A program made the translations under genes and the position numbers. DNA of 64,000 nucleotides, from contig NZ_JAKSXW010000111.1 of the NCBI RefSeq assembly GCF_022829405.1, positions 1 to 64,000 of the forward strand, read 5' to 3'. The notes under the pieces are model-generated. The model was not told where the DNA came from. It made no database searches and was given only the letters and a program-made list of their open reading frames with translations. Below, piece after piece: positions 1-8,878 of the stretch; position 1 is the stretch's first letter; every line of letters begins with the position of its first letter. Origin of the DNA: Methylobacterium sp. J-076 (lineage in GTDB: Bacteria; Pseudomonadota; Alphaproteobacteria; Rhizobiales; Beijerinckiaceae).

Positions 1-1
1 C

Positions 2-124
2 GGCTCGCGGATGATCGAGCGCGCCCTGGCCCGGGAGATCGGCGGGACCGCCGAGATCGACTACCGCCCCCGGGGCGTGGTCTTCACCGCCGACGCGCCC
101 CTGCTGGAAATCACCCGGGACTGA
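2..124 (+). CDS. C-terminal end of a sensor histidine kinase (partial)
   Basis: Only the last 40 codons are in the window; the gene begins upstream. The readable peptide runs from Gly-Ser-Arg-Met to a TGA at 122-124 and includes the stretch IERALAREIGG followed by a Gly-Val-Val-Phe-Thr segment. This is how HWE/HisKA_2-type kinase ATPase domains usually end (small hydrophobic residues, a Gly-Gly, then a beta strand). The neighbour on the opposite strand is a single-domain response regulator, as often found beside such kinases. Family assignment is an inference from about 40 residues; the upstream sensory domains cannot be seen. Confidence 0.6.
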   Translation, partial: GSRMIERALAREIGGTAEIDYRPRGVVFTADAPLLEITRD

Positions 125-149
125 CCCGGCCGCCGGGCGGCATCCGGCA

Positions 150-524
150 TCAATCCGCGTGATGGATGGCGTCCACGACCTCGCCGACGCTGTAGGGCTT
201 GGGGACGAACAGGCCGTGGTCCGGCATGTCCCGGTTGGCGAAGCGGTTGCGGCCCGAGGTCAGGACCAGCCGGATGTCGGGCCAGGCCCGGTGGACGCGC
301 TCCGCCAGGGTCACCCCGCACATCGACCCGGGCATGTCGACATCCGTGAACAGCACGCCGATATCCGCCCGCTCGTGCAGGATGAACCACGCCTCGTCGG
401 CCTGGCGTGCCGAGACCACCGCGAATCCGGCATCCTCCAGCATATCGACGGCGATCATCCGCACGAGGTCATCGTCCTCGACCACCAGGACCAGCGATGA
501 TTGGGGATCGCGCTTGCTCGGCAT
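150..524 (-). CDS. Single-domain response regulator (CheY/FixJ receiver)
   Basis: A 124-residue protein consisting of one receiver domain and no output domain. The acidic pocket (VVEDDDLVRM, residues about 14-23), the phospho-acceptor Asp in the segment LFTDVDMPG (about 58-66), the Thr/Ser switch in VLTSGR and the conserved Lys in VPKPYS are all present. It would take phosphate from a histidine kinase and act by protein contact or as a phosphate sink. It is convergent with the kinase fragment that ends at 124, with 25 bases between the stops, so the two are plausible partners. The ATG at 524 has only a weak GGGACG ribosome-binding site. Which partner it serves is inferred. Confidence 0.88.
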   Translation of the reverse strand: MPSKRDPQSSLVLVVEDDDLVRMIAVDMLEDAGFAVVSARQADEAWFILHERADIGVLFTDVDMPGSMCGVTLAERVHRAWPDIRLVLTSGRNRFANRDMPDHGLFVPKPYSVGEVVDAIHHAD

Positions 525-699
525 TGCGTCCCAACCGGCAAGGCCGGCATCGGTTTCCGGCGGAGACGGCGATGGCGAAACTGTCGCGCGGCGCCCGAAG
601 CCTGCCCCCGGCCCGGCGGAGGGCGATCTGCCGGGCTTGGACCGCCGCTCGGCGTGTCGGAACGGCCGACGCCGCCACAGGCCCCGTCAGGGAGATGCC

Positions 700-776
700 T
701 GGCGACCCCGGTTGGGCTCGAACCAACGACCTGCCGCTTAGAAGGCGGCTGCTCTATCCAGCTGAGCTACGGAGTC
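700..776 (-). tRNA. tRNA-Arg (anticodon TCT)
   Basis: A full cloverleaf can be drawn on the minus strand. The acceptor arms GACTCCG and CGGGGTC pair with one G-T wobble, the anticodon stem GCCGC/GCGGC closes a CTTCTAA loop with anticodon TCT, the T arm has GGTTCGAGCCC, and the CCA end is encoded. It reads AGA codons, which are rare in this GC-rich genome. No other RNA gene is adjacent. Confidence 0.95.
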
Positions 777-975
777 GGGTGCCGGCCGCCCCGAAAAGCC
801 ACGGGGGAGGCCGCCGGTCAAGGCATCCCGCCCCCACGGGGGTTGCCGCGGGGGCCGATTCTGGACAGATCACGCCCGGGGGGCGGCCGAGGCCGCACGC
901 CCCGTCGTCGCGCAGGCCCGCCGCGCATGCCGGGACGAGACCCCGTCCGCGATCCAGACCGAGGAACCCGCCCGC

Positions 976-3099
976 GTGTCCGCCCCCTCCCCGCAGGCCC
1001 CCTCGCCCAGCCGGCCCCGGAGGCGCAGGCGCGACGGGCGCGGCAGCCTGGGGCAACCCGGGGCGGACCTCGCCCGCCTGCCGATCGGCCTCGACCTGCG
1101 CAGCATCCAGATCGCGGAGGGGGTGCGGGCGGGCTTCGCCTTCGGCGTGGTGTTCCTGCTCGATGCCCTGGTCCACTGGCCGCCGCTCCTGACGATGGCC
1201 TTCGCGGCCAACCTCGCCTGCTTCTGCGACACCGGCGGGCCGATGCGGATCCGCCTGCGGGTGCTCACCGCCTTCTCCCTCGTCGGCGGGCTGCTCTGGG
1301 CCGGCCTCGGCCTGCTGCGGCCGATGGGGCTGCCCCTCGTCGTGCCCGTGGCCTGCGCGGTGATCTTCGCCTGCACCTACATCCGCGTGTGGAGCATCCA
1401 GGCGCAGGCGGCGGGCAACGTCCTCGTCGTGGTGGTCTGCATCGCCCTCGACCGGGCCCTGGCGCCTGCCGAGGCCGGGCTCACCGCCCTGATGTTCGCC
1501 GCCGGGGGCCTGTGGGCCACGTTCCTCGCCCTCGTCATCTGGCGCCTCCATCCGTACCGGCCGGCGCACCGGGCGGTGGCCGACGTCTGGCGCGGCCTCG
1601 CCCGCCTCGTGGGCGACCTCGAACGGCTGGCGGCCCAGCCGGAGGCCGAGGCCGCGGCCTTCGACGGCCATGCCCGCGCCCACCGCCGGGGGGTGCGCCT
1701 CGCGATCGAGACCGCGCGGGCGATGATCCTCGACCTCGCCCGCAGCCGGGAGCGGGTCTCCGAGCGCACCGCCCAGGCGCTGCTGCGCCTGGAGAGCGCC
1801 GAGCAGATCTTCTCGAACCTGATCGCCGTGACGGAGCTCCTGGACAGCCGCCCCTCACCGGAGCAGCGCGACGCGACCAAGCGGTTCCTGCGGCGCCTGC
1901 GGCCGCTCCTCGTGGTGATCGCCCGGGCGATCCGCGAGGAGGCGAGCCTCGACCTCGCCCGCCTCGAACCGGCCCTGGCCCGGGCCGGCGAGGACCTCGC
2001 CGCCGAGCCGACCCTGGCGCACCTCGCGGAGCGGACCATCGGCCGGGTCCGGATCGGCGCCAAGCTGTCCACGCCGGAGGGCTACCGCCCCGGCGGCCTC
2101 GACGAGGGCGGCCGGCTCGGCTGGCGGACCCGCTACCTCGCCCCCCTCGTCCAGAACCTCACCTTCTCCTCCCCCAACCTGCGCCACGCCGTGCGGGCGA
2201 GCGTCGTCGCCGCGCCGGCCCTGGCCGGCACGCTGAGCTACGGCGGCGCCTTCGCCCACTGGCTCGTCATCACCCTCGTGCTCACCATGCAGCCGTTCTA
2301 TGCGGCGACGTGGCAGCGGGCTCTGGAGCGCATCGGCGGGACGGTGCTCGGCGGCGTGGTCGGGGCGGTGCTGGCCTACTACGCCGCGACGCCCCTGTGG
2401 CAGGCGGGGCTGATCCTCGCCCTCAGCATCGTCGGCTTCGCCGCCCGGCAGATCTCCTACGGGTTCTTCGTGACCTGCCTGACGCCCCTCGTCGTGCTGC
2501 TCGTGGAGGTGCTGGAGCCGGGCCACAGCTCGTGGGAGATCGTCGGCGAGCGCGCGGGCTTCACCCTGCTCGGCGGGCTGATCGCCGTGGCGAGCTGCCT
2601 CGTCCTCTGGCCGATCTGGGAGCCCGATCAGGTGCGACGGGAATTGCGCCGCACCCTCGCGGCCCACGCCGAGTTCGCCCGCGCCGTCCTCTCGGCCCCG
2701 CCCGGCGAGGACCGGGAGGCGGCCATCGGCACCGCGGCCCGCACCGCCGGCCTCGCCCTCAACGACCTGGAGGCGGCCCTCTCCCGGGCCCTGCAGCAGC
2801 CCCGGGCCGGACACCACCCGGAGGTCGAGGCGGCGATGGTCGCCGACGCCACCCTGCGCCGAATCAGCGCCCGGCTGTCCGTGCTCCGGCACGCCCCGGA
2901 CGCCACCGCCCCGGCCCTGCCCGCCTGGAAGGACTGGATCGTGGACACGCTGGCGGCCCTGGCCGCCGACGGGGCGGGGCTGCCCGCGCGGCCCGACACG
3001 CTGCAGGGCCCCTCCTTCTCCCGCCTCGCCGCCCAGGTCGACCTGCTGACCGGCACCCTGCGCCCAGGCGGCGGCCGCACCCCCCTCGCGCCGGGGTGA
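976..3099 (+). CDS. FUSC-family inner-membrane transporter (aromatic acid/fusaric acid efflux type)
   Basis: A 707-residue membrane protein. Two clusters of hydrophobic helices (about residues 50-195 and 405-540) flank a soluble, Arg/Ala-rich helical region, with a second soluble domain at the C terminus. This duplicated membrane-soluble-membrane-soluble layout is that of the FUSC/YccS/AaeB family of proton-driven exporters of aromatic acids. The start is a GTG preceded by GAGG; a longer reading upstream lacks any such support. Gene-free sequence of about 200 bases lies upstream and no membrane-fusion (HlyD/AaeA) partner is next to it, so the substrate cannot be deduced. Family membership is well supported; the transported compound is unknown. 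Confidence 0.8.
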   Translation: MSAPSPQAPSPSRPRRRRRDGRGSLGQPGADLARLPIGLDLRSIQIAEGVRAGFAFGVVFLLDALVHWPPLLTMAFAANLACFCDTGGPMRIRLRVLTAFSLVGGLLWAGLGLLRPMGLPLVVPVACAVIFACTYIRVWSIQAQAAGNVLVVVVCIALDRALAPAEAGLTALMFAAGGLWATFLALVIWRLHPYRPAHRAVADVWRGLARLVGDLERLAAQPEAEAAAFDGHARAHRRGVRLAIETARAMILDLARSRERVSERTAQALLRLESAEQIFSNLIAVTELLDSRPSPEQRDATKRFLRRLRPLLVVIARAIREEASLDLARLEPALARAGEDLAAEPTLAHLAERTIGRVRIGAKLSTPEGYRPGGLDEGGRLGWRTRYLAPLVQNLTFSSPNLRHAVRASVVAAPALAGTLSYGGAFAHWLVITLVLTMQPFYAATWQRALERIGGTVLGGVVGAVLAYYAATPLWQAGLILALSIVGFAARQISYGFFVTCLTPLVVLLVEVLEPGHSSWEIVGERAGFTLLGGLIAVASCLVLWPIWEPDQVRRELRRTLAAHAEFARAVLSAPPGEDREAAIGTAARTAGLALNDLEAALSRALQQPRAGHHPEVEAAMVADATLRRISARLSVLRHAPDATAPALPAWKDWIVDTLAALAADGAGLPARPDTLQGPSFSRLAAQVDLLTGTLRPGGGRTPLAPG

Positions 3100-3221
3100 G
3101 CGCGCGCCCCGGCGCCCGCGTGAAGTGACGCCGACACTTCGTTCAGGCGTCTCAGCAGCAGTCACTTGTTGTTGCATCGATTTGTCCAGACAGGGCCGAC
3201 GCCTCCGCCCGGATCGATGCG

Positions 3222-3289
3222 CCAGAGCATTTTCCGCCGAAGTGGATGCCGGTTCGGCGCAAGAAAATGCGGGAAAGAAAAAGGTCTAG
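3222..3289. repeat. 68-bp intergenic repeat element, copy 1
   Basis: A 68-bp block matching positions 35091-35158 in inverted orientation at 64 of 68 bases (counted by eye). It carries the cores AGAGCATTTTCCGCC and CGCATTTT, and ends in CTAG. Similar CTAGAGCATTTTC elements are common between genes in Rhizobiales. The TAG stop codon of the LicD-type gene (3286-3288, minus strand) lies inside the CTAG end. Confidence 0.85.
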
Positions 3290-4629
3290 GCGCCGACGCT
3301 GTCCGGACCGTCGCCGAGGATGTCCAGGTACTCGGCCGGATCCCAATCGTGCGACCAGCCGGGGAGGGGCGTCGCCCAAGCGGGTCCGTACACCGTATCG
3401 AGGTAGACGAAGGGATTCCGCGGAAACGCGCAGGTCACCCCGAGGAGGCGCGCCTCCATCACCGGGAAGACGTCCGTCAGGTTGAAGGCGCCGCGTTCAC
3501 CCGGGAACCACGATACGAACTGACCCTCGACCAAGCCGACGAAGACGTCGCAATCCTTCTTCCCGGGCCGCCCGACCTGCCGATGCGTGCGATGGTCGCC
3601 GAAGACGGAGTATCCGTGCGATCGGAGATGGTCTTCCACGTGCCTCACCGCGTCCGGCAAAGTCCCGAACCGATCGCGCGGCAACGCGACGATGATGTCG
3701 ATATCGTCGTCGTGCGGCATGAGATCCCTGTCGCGCACGAAGGATAAGACCGCGCCGTAGCCGAACGATACGTTCGCCGTCAGAGATCTCAGATCGCGCA
3801 CGATCTCCATCGCATCCGAGAGATGCTCGATCTTCTGGGGCAACGACCAGTGCTTGAATGTCTTGGAGATGCCGTGCCTCGTCCAATCCAGATCGATCGG
3901 ATTCAGGAACAGCCGGCCGAGATTCTTCTGGATGAAGACCTTGTTCTCGTGGGAGACCACGTGGTCTTCGTGCAATTCCGCCTCGAGCCCCCTGAGGTCG
4001 CCGGAGACCATGAGGCGCAGCAACCGGGCCGTCAGATCGATTTCAGCCTGGAGTGGAATTTCCTCCGGAGCGTGCCTGTAGGCGGCCAGCAGCGTCGAGA
4101 CGAAGGCGTCCCCCCGCGCGGTGGCATCGTAGACGACGTTCCAGTCGCCCTCCACGCCGAGCGTTTCGACCTTCAGCCCCCACGCACGCGCCGCGTACTC
4201 GTCATCCCGGTTCTGGATCTCCAGGCGTGAGATGGCCGCCGCCGTTGTCAGCGTCAGCACCGCATAGGGGTTCTGTTCCGAACAGGTGTGAAAGGTGATC
4301 CAGGGCTTCCCGGAACCGTTGGACCAATCGTCCTCCTGCAGGTGCTCCGCGCCGGGGAGAACGGAACTGAGCTCGAACACGCCATCGACGAGGGCCAGCG
4401 CGCGATTCGACCGGCGGGCGCCTGGACGGCTGGCGATCAGGTTGATCGCCCCAAGATGCAGGCATTCATACTTCGCCAGACTGAAGCGAAGCTTCGAGAT
4501 CGTCGGGTCGCCCACCCTGATGATCAATGGCCCGCCGCGGGCGTCGGTGGTGAAGCACAGGTCCGGGTAACACGTCCGCCAGAGCGAATGGACGTGGGCG
4601 AACAACTGTTCGAGAGACTGGATCGTCAC
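3286..4629 (-). CDS. LicD-family phosphotransferase with N-terminal discoidin-like domain
   Basis: A 447-residue protein. The C-terminal part has the LicD signature: a Gly-Tyr-Gly-Ala-Val-Leu-Ser segment (about 290-296) followed by MPHDDDIDI (305-312), the metal-binding acidic cluster of nucleotidyltransferase-fold enzymes that attach phosphocholine or similar groups to surface glycans. The middle part (about 100-170), with SRLEIQNRDDEYAARAW and a GDWNVVYDA strand, resembles an F5/8-type C (discoidin) carbohydrate-binding domain. It overlaps the upstream methyltransferase by four bases (ATGA), so the two are co-translated. Base composition is visibly AT-richer than the surroundings and codon choice is looser, suggesting acquisition. 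The exact group transferred is unknown. Confidence 0.75.
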   Translation of the reverse strand: MTIQSLEQLFAHVHSLWRTCYPDLCFTTDARGGPLIIRVGDPTISKLRFSLAKYECLHLGAINLIASRPGARRSNRALALVDGVFELSSVLPGAEHLQEDDWSNGSGKPWITFHTCSEQNPYAVLTLTTAAAISRLEIQNRDDEYAARAWGLKVETLGVEGDWNVVYDATARGDAFVSTLLAAYRHAPEEIPLQAEIDLTARLLRLMVSGDLRGLEAELHEDHVVSHENKVFIQKNLGRLFLNPIDLDWTRHGISKTFKHWSLPQKIEHLSDAMEIVRDLRSLTANVSFGYGAVLSFVRDRDLMPHDDDIDIIVALPRDRFGTLPDAVRHVEDHLRSHGYSVFGDHRTHRQVGRPGKKDCDVFVGLVEGQFVSWFPGERGAFNLTDVFPVMEARLLGVTCAFPRNPFVYLDTVYGPAWATPLPGWSHDWDPAEYLDILGDGPDSVGA

Positions 4630-5309
4630 GCCGATCTCCGGGAGCCAGACAGGATGAACCGCGCCACATGCGCATCGTCGATGCCCTGCCGCGCGAGACC
4701 CTTCCCTTGCTGGCGGTACACGACGTGGAAGCCGAGCCGGGAGACATCCTGAGCGAAGGTTTCAGGGTCTATATACCTGCGGTAATGGAGCGGCGTAGCC
4801 TTCAGCCCGCGCTGATCATCACAGGTCCTGAACTCGACCGCCAACAGGCCGCCACGCCCCAGCAGCTGAACGGCGACGGCCAGGAACTCGGCCTGCTCCG
4901 CCGCGGTCAGCGCGTGCAGGAAAAACCGCGCATACACGACGAGCTCCGGGGACGTCACGCCGTTGTCCCGCTCGGCGCACGCGCGCAGCCGATCACCGAG
5001 ACCGTGCTCGTCGATCTTCGCTTTTATGGTGCGAATATTGGCGAGGTTGTCTTCTATGATCCGCGCATCGACATCGCTGATCGCCGCCGACGATCCGTCG
5101 ATCGCCACGACATCATGCCCATGCTTGGAAAAGAAGAAACTATCTCGACCATTCCCGCAGCCGAACTCGAAGACCAGCGATGGCGTATTGATGTTCTCGG
5201 CAACGAGCTTCGCAAAACTGGACGGCTCGGAACTCAACGAGTGACCGCTCGCCTTATAAAATTCGTTCCAATAAACATCCCTTCGGGCTGGCTCTCCTTC
5301 GGAAATCAT
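4626..5309 (-). CDS. Class I SAM-dependent methyltransferase
   Basis: A 227-residue protein with motif I of Rossmann methyltransferases, VFEFGCGNGRDS (about 47-58), followed by an acidic residue at the end of strand 2 in VVAIDGSS. A later VYARFFLHAL strand resembles the TehB/small-molecule methyltransferase group. It overlaps the LicD-type gene by four bases and shares its low GC, so it probably methylates the same glycan or its donor. The start ATG follows GGGACGG. No specific substrate can be named. Confidence 0.75.
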   Translation of the reverse strand: MISEGEPARRDVYWNEFYKASGHSLSSEPSSFAKLVAENINTPSLVFEFGCGNGRDSFFFSKHGHDVVAIDGSSAAISDVDARIIEDNLANIRTIKAKIDEHGLGDRLRACAERDNGVTSPELVVYARFFLHALTAAEQAEFLAVAVQLLGRGGLLAVEFRTCDDQRGLKATPLHYRRYIDPETFAQDVSRLGFHVVYRQQGKGLARQGIDDAHVARFILSGSRRSA

Positions 5310-5912
5310 TTGTCCGTCCCGGTGTTCTCAATAGCGAAGTGTCATCCCGGCCCTCAGAAGCCATTTCGAGAAATGGGACTGCTTACCTAGCCAGCTTTAC
5401 ATCTTACGTATTTGCCGATCATGCAAAAGTGATCAAGTGCACCCACCCCCGTCACGATCGAGAGATGATGCATTTCAACCACAGGTCTGTGGTTACTGGT
5501 AAGACCGCACCGTTCCAGTTGTATGATCTGACGGGCACCTCGACCCCTTTGCCTCTCCCATCCCGGGTGCGGCCCGCAGCTCGCGCCTAGGATAAGCCGT
5601 GAAGTCCGGTGGATCATACGCAAGGGGAGGCATCGATTCCACGAGGTGGCCCAGCGGTGAGAGCGCCGGCATGGTCGTGGGGCGTGCGCAGGGCGGCCAG
5701 ACCGCGGCGTCGGTCTGAGTGTCCGGCCGCACGCGCCGCGCCCCGCAAGACGGGGAGAGGGCTCCGCACCTCCTCCGACCGGGGGGAGAATGCGAACGGG
5801 CCGGCAACGGAATGGGCCGGGGCCCGTGCCTTGACGAAGCGCCCTCAGACGTAGTCAAAGACGGTTCCGACGCACCGAAACAGCCAATTTCCTCAACGGC
5901 TTCAGGGCGTCC
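5310..5912. other. Gene-free stretch upstream of tRNA-Thr
   Basis: About 600 bases without a convincing gene. The first 200 bases are AT-richer, matching the LicD/methyltransferase pair, and probably hold its promoter. The rest returns to high GC. Short open frames here have no start signal or recognisable product. Confidence 0.5.
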
Positions 5913-5987
<75 letters not shown>

Positions 5988-6019
5988 CCCCTCGGACCGC
6001 CGCCGCCCGGGGCGAGCCC

Positions 6020-6193
6020 TCAATCGGTGAGCGCGGAGAGCATTCGCTCGGCGCGGACCCATTGATCTTCGTTCAGACGCGACAACCGCTGGTGAATCCT
6101 CGCGAGGCGGCGGCGGGCCGCACGCCGCCCTCGGACCGGCGACGGTGCTGGTGATCGCCTTCTCCGGGGTCGGCCCTCGTTCTCACCGGCCAT
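6020..6193 (-). CDS. Possible small basic protein of unknown function
   Basis: A 57-codon frame starting MAGENEG, then an Arg-rich segment and a helical end (RIHQRLSRLNEDQWVRAE). It lies downstream of the mannose-phosphate gene on the same strand. There is no good ribosome-binding site before the ATG, and a longer GTG start at 6259 is also possible. It may be spurious. Confidence 0.3.
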   Translation of the reverse strand: MAGENEGRPRRRRSPAPSPVRGRRAARRRLARIHQRLSRLNEDQWVRAERMLSALTD

Positions 6194-6283
6194 CGAGGAA
6201 CAGGCCGCCTGATGCCGGAGCCGACGCGCCGCGCAGGGCACGGGGCGCCGGGTCCGCACGGCGATCCGGCGGCGGTGCCGGGC

Positions 6284-7726
6284 TCAGCGGCCGTAGACGT
6301 CCTCGATGCGGATGATGTCGTCCTCGCCCGTATAGGAGCCGACCTGGACCTCGATCAGCTCCAGGGGGATCTTGCCGGGGTTGGTGAGGCGGTGGACGCA
6401 GCCGATCGGCAGGTAGATCGCCTCGTTCTCGTGGACCAGGGCCACCGTGTCGTCCACCGTCACCTCGGCGGTGCCGCGCACCACCACCCAGTGCTCCGCC
6501 CGGTGGTAGTGCTTCTGGAGCGACAGCCGGGCGCCCGGCTTGACGGTGATCCGCTTCACCTGGAAGCGGGAGCCGATGTCGATCCGCTGGTAGTTGCCCC
6601 AGGGCCGGTACATCAGGCGGTGGGCGTCGGCCTCGGGCTCGCCCTTGGCGCGCAGCTGCTCCACCAGGGTCTTCACCTCGCCGCCGCGCTCCCGGCTGGT
6701 AACCAGGACCGCGTCGGAGGTGGCCACCACCACCACGTCGTCCAGGCCGACCACCGTCGTCAGCAGCTCGCCCTCGCTGTGGACGAGGCTGTTGCGGGTG
6801 CCGTGCAAAGCGACGCGGCCGCGCACCGCATTGCCGGCCTCGTCCTGCGGCGAGACCTCCCACAGGGCGCCCCAGGTGCCGATGTCGGACCAGGGGAACG
6901 AGACCGGCAGCACCGCCGCCCGGTCGGTGTGCTCCATCACGGCGTAGTCCACCGAGATCTGCGGCGCCTGGAGGAAGGCGTCGGTGTCGAGGCGGAGGAA
7001 GTCGAGGTCGCGGACGGCGGCCCGGAGGGAGGCCTCCGCCGCCGCGAGCACGGCCGGGGCGTGGGTGCGCATCTCGTCGAGCATCACGTCCGCCCGGAAC
7101 AGGAAGTAGCCGCTGTTCCACAGGGCGCCCTCGGCGATGAGGCCCGCCGCGCGGGTGGCATCGGGCTTCTCCAGGAAGCGCTGGACCACCCGGGCGCCGG
7201 CCTCCCCCGCCGCGCCGGGCAGGGGCTCGCCCGGCTGGATGTAGCCGTAGGCGGTGGCCGGCGCGGTGGGCACGAGGCCGAGGGTCATGATGTGGCCCGC
7301 CTGCGCCCCCAGGCTGCAGGCGCGCACGGCGGCGAGGAAGGCCGCGTCGTCGCCCACGATGTGGTCGGCCGCCAGGATCAGCACCAGCGCGTCCGGCTGC
7401 CGGGCGGCGGCGTGAAGCGCGGCCACGGTGACGGCCGCCGCCGAGTCGCGCCGGGCGGGCTCGAGGAGGATGTCGGCGGCGAGCCCGGCCTGGGCGAGCT
7501 GCTCGGCGACGATGAACCGGGCATCGTTGGCGGTGATCACCGCGGGGCGGGCGAAGACGGTGGCGTCGGTCACCCGGGCGGCGGTCGCCTGGAAGGAGGA
7601 GCGGTGCGCCTCGGCGAGCGGGATGAACTGCTTCGGGAAGCTCTCCCGCGAGGCCGGCCACAGCCGCGTGCCGGACCCGCCGCACAGGATGACCGGATGG
7701 ATGAGTTGCGCATTGTCACCCGACAT
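6284..7726 (-). CDS. Mannose-1-phosphate guanylyltransferase / mannose-6-phosphate isomerase
   Basis: A 480-residue bifunctional enzyme of the AlgA/ManC/CpsB type making GDP-mannose for exopolysaccharide or LPS. The N-terminal nucleotidyltransferase domain opens with ILCGGSGTRLWPASRE, then PKQF (the pyrophosphorylase signature), and has FLEKPD near residue 190. The C-terminal cupin domain (about 360-475) has YRPWGNYQ and KHYHRAEHWVVV, typical of type II phosphomannose isomerases. Length fits the family. The ATG at 7726 is preceded by AGGAGCAGG. It is a single gene here, but the nearby LicD/methyltransferase pair points to glycan synthesis in this region. Confidence 0.93.
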   Translation of the reverse strand: MSGDNAQLIHPVILCGGSGTRLWPASRESFPKQFIPLAEAHRSSFQATAARVTDATVFARPAVITANDARFIVAEQLAQAGLAADILLEPARRDSAAAVTVAALHAAARQPDALVLILAADHIVGDDAAFLAAVRACSLGAQAGHIMTLGLVPTAPATAYGYIQPGEPLPGAAGEAGARVVQRFLEKPDATRAAGLIAEGALWNSGYFLFRADVMLDEMRTHAPAVLAAAEASLRAAVRDLDFLRLDTDAFLQAPQISVDYAVMEHTDRAAVLPVSFPWSDIGTWGALWEVSPQDEAGNAVRGRVALHGTRNSLVHSEGELLTTVVGLDDVVVVATSDAVLVTSRERGGEVKTLVEQLRAKGEPEADAHRLMYRPWGNYQRIDIGSRFQVKRITVKPGARLSLQKHYHRAEHWVVVRGTAEVTVDDTVALVHENEAIYLPIGCVHRLTNPGKIPLELIEVQVGSYTGEDDIIRIEDVYGR

Positions 7727-8062
7727 CGGCCTGCTCCTGCTGTCACACCGGTTGCGAAGGGATTGCGACGAACTGTCTTCGCGAACCCGTCGTTTCGGAA
7801 ACTCTCTACCAGAACAGACAACCGCCCGGCATGGATTCGGTTTTTAACCTAACCGCGGAACCCGTATTCGGTCGCCGCCGGCAATAAGCGGGCCATGCCG
7901 CCGGGTCCGCCGCGGGGCGCCCCTCATGCCGCATCGGCCCCCGGCGGTCGAGCCCCCCGGCCGTTTGCGGTGGATCAAGGCGCCCCGCCGCCCCGGGCGC
8001 AGGATCGCCATGCCCGGCGCCCGATCTCCGCGCATCCGGCCCGTGCGACGCAGGAGGCGGCG
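7727..8062. other. Divergent intergenic region with an FNR-like box
   Basis: Separates the GDP-mannose gene (leftward) from the first universal stress protein (rightward). The AT-richer part near 7740-7880 is the likely manC-side promoter. The only recognisable site on the rightward side is the FNR-like box at 7965-7978. Confidence 0.5.
7965..7978 (+). promoter_or_regulatory. FNR/FixK-like box upstream of universal stress protein
   Basis: TTGCGGTGGATCAA fits the FNR/FixK pattern TTGAT-N4-ATCAA, with one perfect half-site (ATCAA) and one TTGCG half-site. Its centre is about 91 bases before the stress-protein ATG. The same degenerate arrangement occurs at 11256-11269, and an FnrN-type regulator is encoded between the two. 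Confidence 0.6.
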
Positions 8063-8878
8063 ATGACCTACGCGAGCATCATGGTGGCGGTCGATCCGGA
8101 AGAGGAATCCCGCCGACGCGTGCGGGTGGCGGCGCACCTGGCCGACAGGTTCGGCGCCGGGCTGATCGGCGTCGCCGCCGAGCGGCCCGACTACGCGGCC
8201 TTCTCCGCCGACCCCGGCGCGGGCGGGCCCTTCGTGCTGCCGGTGCTGGATGAACTCTGCCTCGACAGGCTGCGGCAGGCCCACGCCCTGTTCGCGCAGG
8301 CCGCCGCCCTCGGCAGCCGCATGGCATGGCGCTCCGACATCGAAGACCCCCTCTCCTTCCTCCTGGCCCAAGCGGTGGCGGCGGATCTCGTGGTGCTCGG
8401 GCGGCCCCTGCGGGACACGCCCGCGGGCCGCTTCGCCATCGCGCCGGACGGGGCGGTGATGGCCCTCGGCCGGCCCGTCCTGCTCGTGCCCGCCCCGGTG
8501 GAGCACCTGGAGGCCAGCCGGGTGGCGATCGGCTGGAAGAACACCCGCGAGGCCCGGCGGGCGGTGGCCGACGCGATGCCCTTCCTGGCGCGGGCCGCGC
8601 AGGTCGTCGTCTGCTCGGTGTCGGACGGGGGGGAGCCGGGCGGCGCGCAGGATCTCGTCCGCACCCTCGCGGCGAGGGGGATCCCCGCCACGGCCGCGCG
8701 GACCGCGGCGGACGGCGCCGGGACCGCCGAGGCGCTGATCGACATGGCCTGCGAGCACGCCGCCGATCTCCTCGTGATCGGCGCCTACGGCCATTCCCGC
8801 CTGCGCGAATGGACCTTCGGCGGCGTGACCCGCGACCTGCTGCGCCACAGCCCGATCTGTTGCCTGATGAGCCATTAG
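8063..8878 (+). CDS. Universal stress protein, UspA family (tandem domain)
   Basis: A 271-residue protein with two Usp folds: the first opens TYASIMVAVD, and the second contains RVAIGWKNTREARRAV and ends with the ATP-loop pattern GAYGHSRLREWTFGG. Tandem Usp proteins of this type are induced under low oxygen or energy stress. The ATG at 8063 follows an excellent AGGAGGCGG, which excludes the longer frame upstream. It is a paralogue of the protein at 10153-10965, nearly identical at the C terminus (both end in Cys-Cys-Leu-Met-Ser-His). An FNR-like box precedes it. Confidence 0.92.
   Translation: MTYASIMVAVDPEEESRRRVRVAAHLADRFGAGLIGVAAERPDYAAFSADPGAGGPFVLPVLDELCLDRLRQAHALFAQAAALGSRMAWRSDIEDPLSFLLAQAVAADLVVLGRPLRDTPAGRFAIAPDGAVMALGRPVLLVPAPVEHLEASRVAIGWKNTREARRAVADAMPFLARAAQVVVCSVSDGGEPGGAQDLVRTLAARGIPATAARTAADGAGTAEALIDMACEHAADLLVIGAYGHSRLREWTFGGVTRDLLRHSPICCLMSH

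Noticed and set aside
501..3128. Long open frame of 875 codons on the plus strand
   Set aside because: It is Pro/Arg/Gly-rich, runs across the tRNA-Arg region and through the FUSC gene in another frame, and is a GC-rich shadow without start signals.
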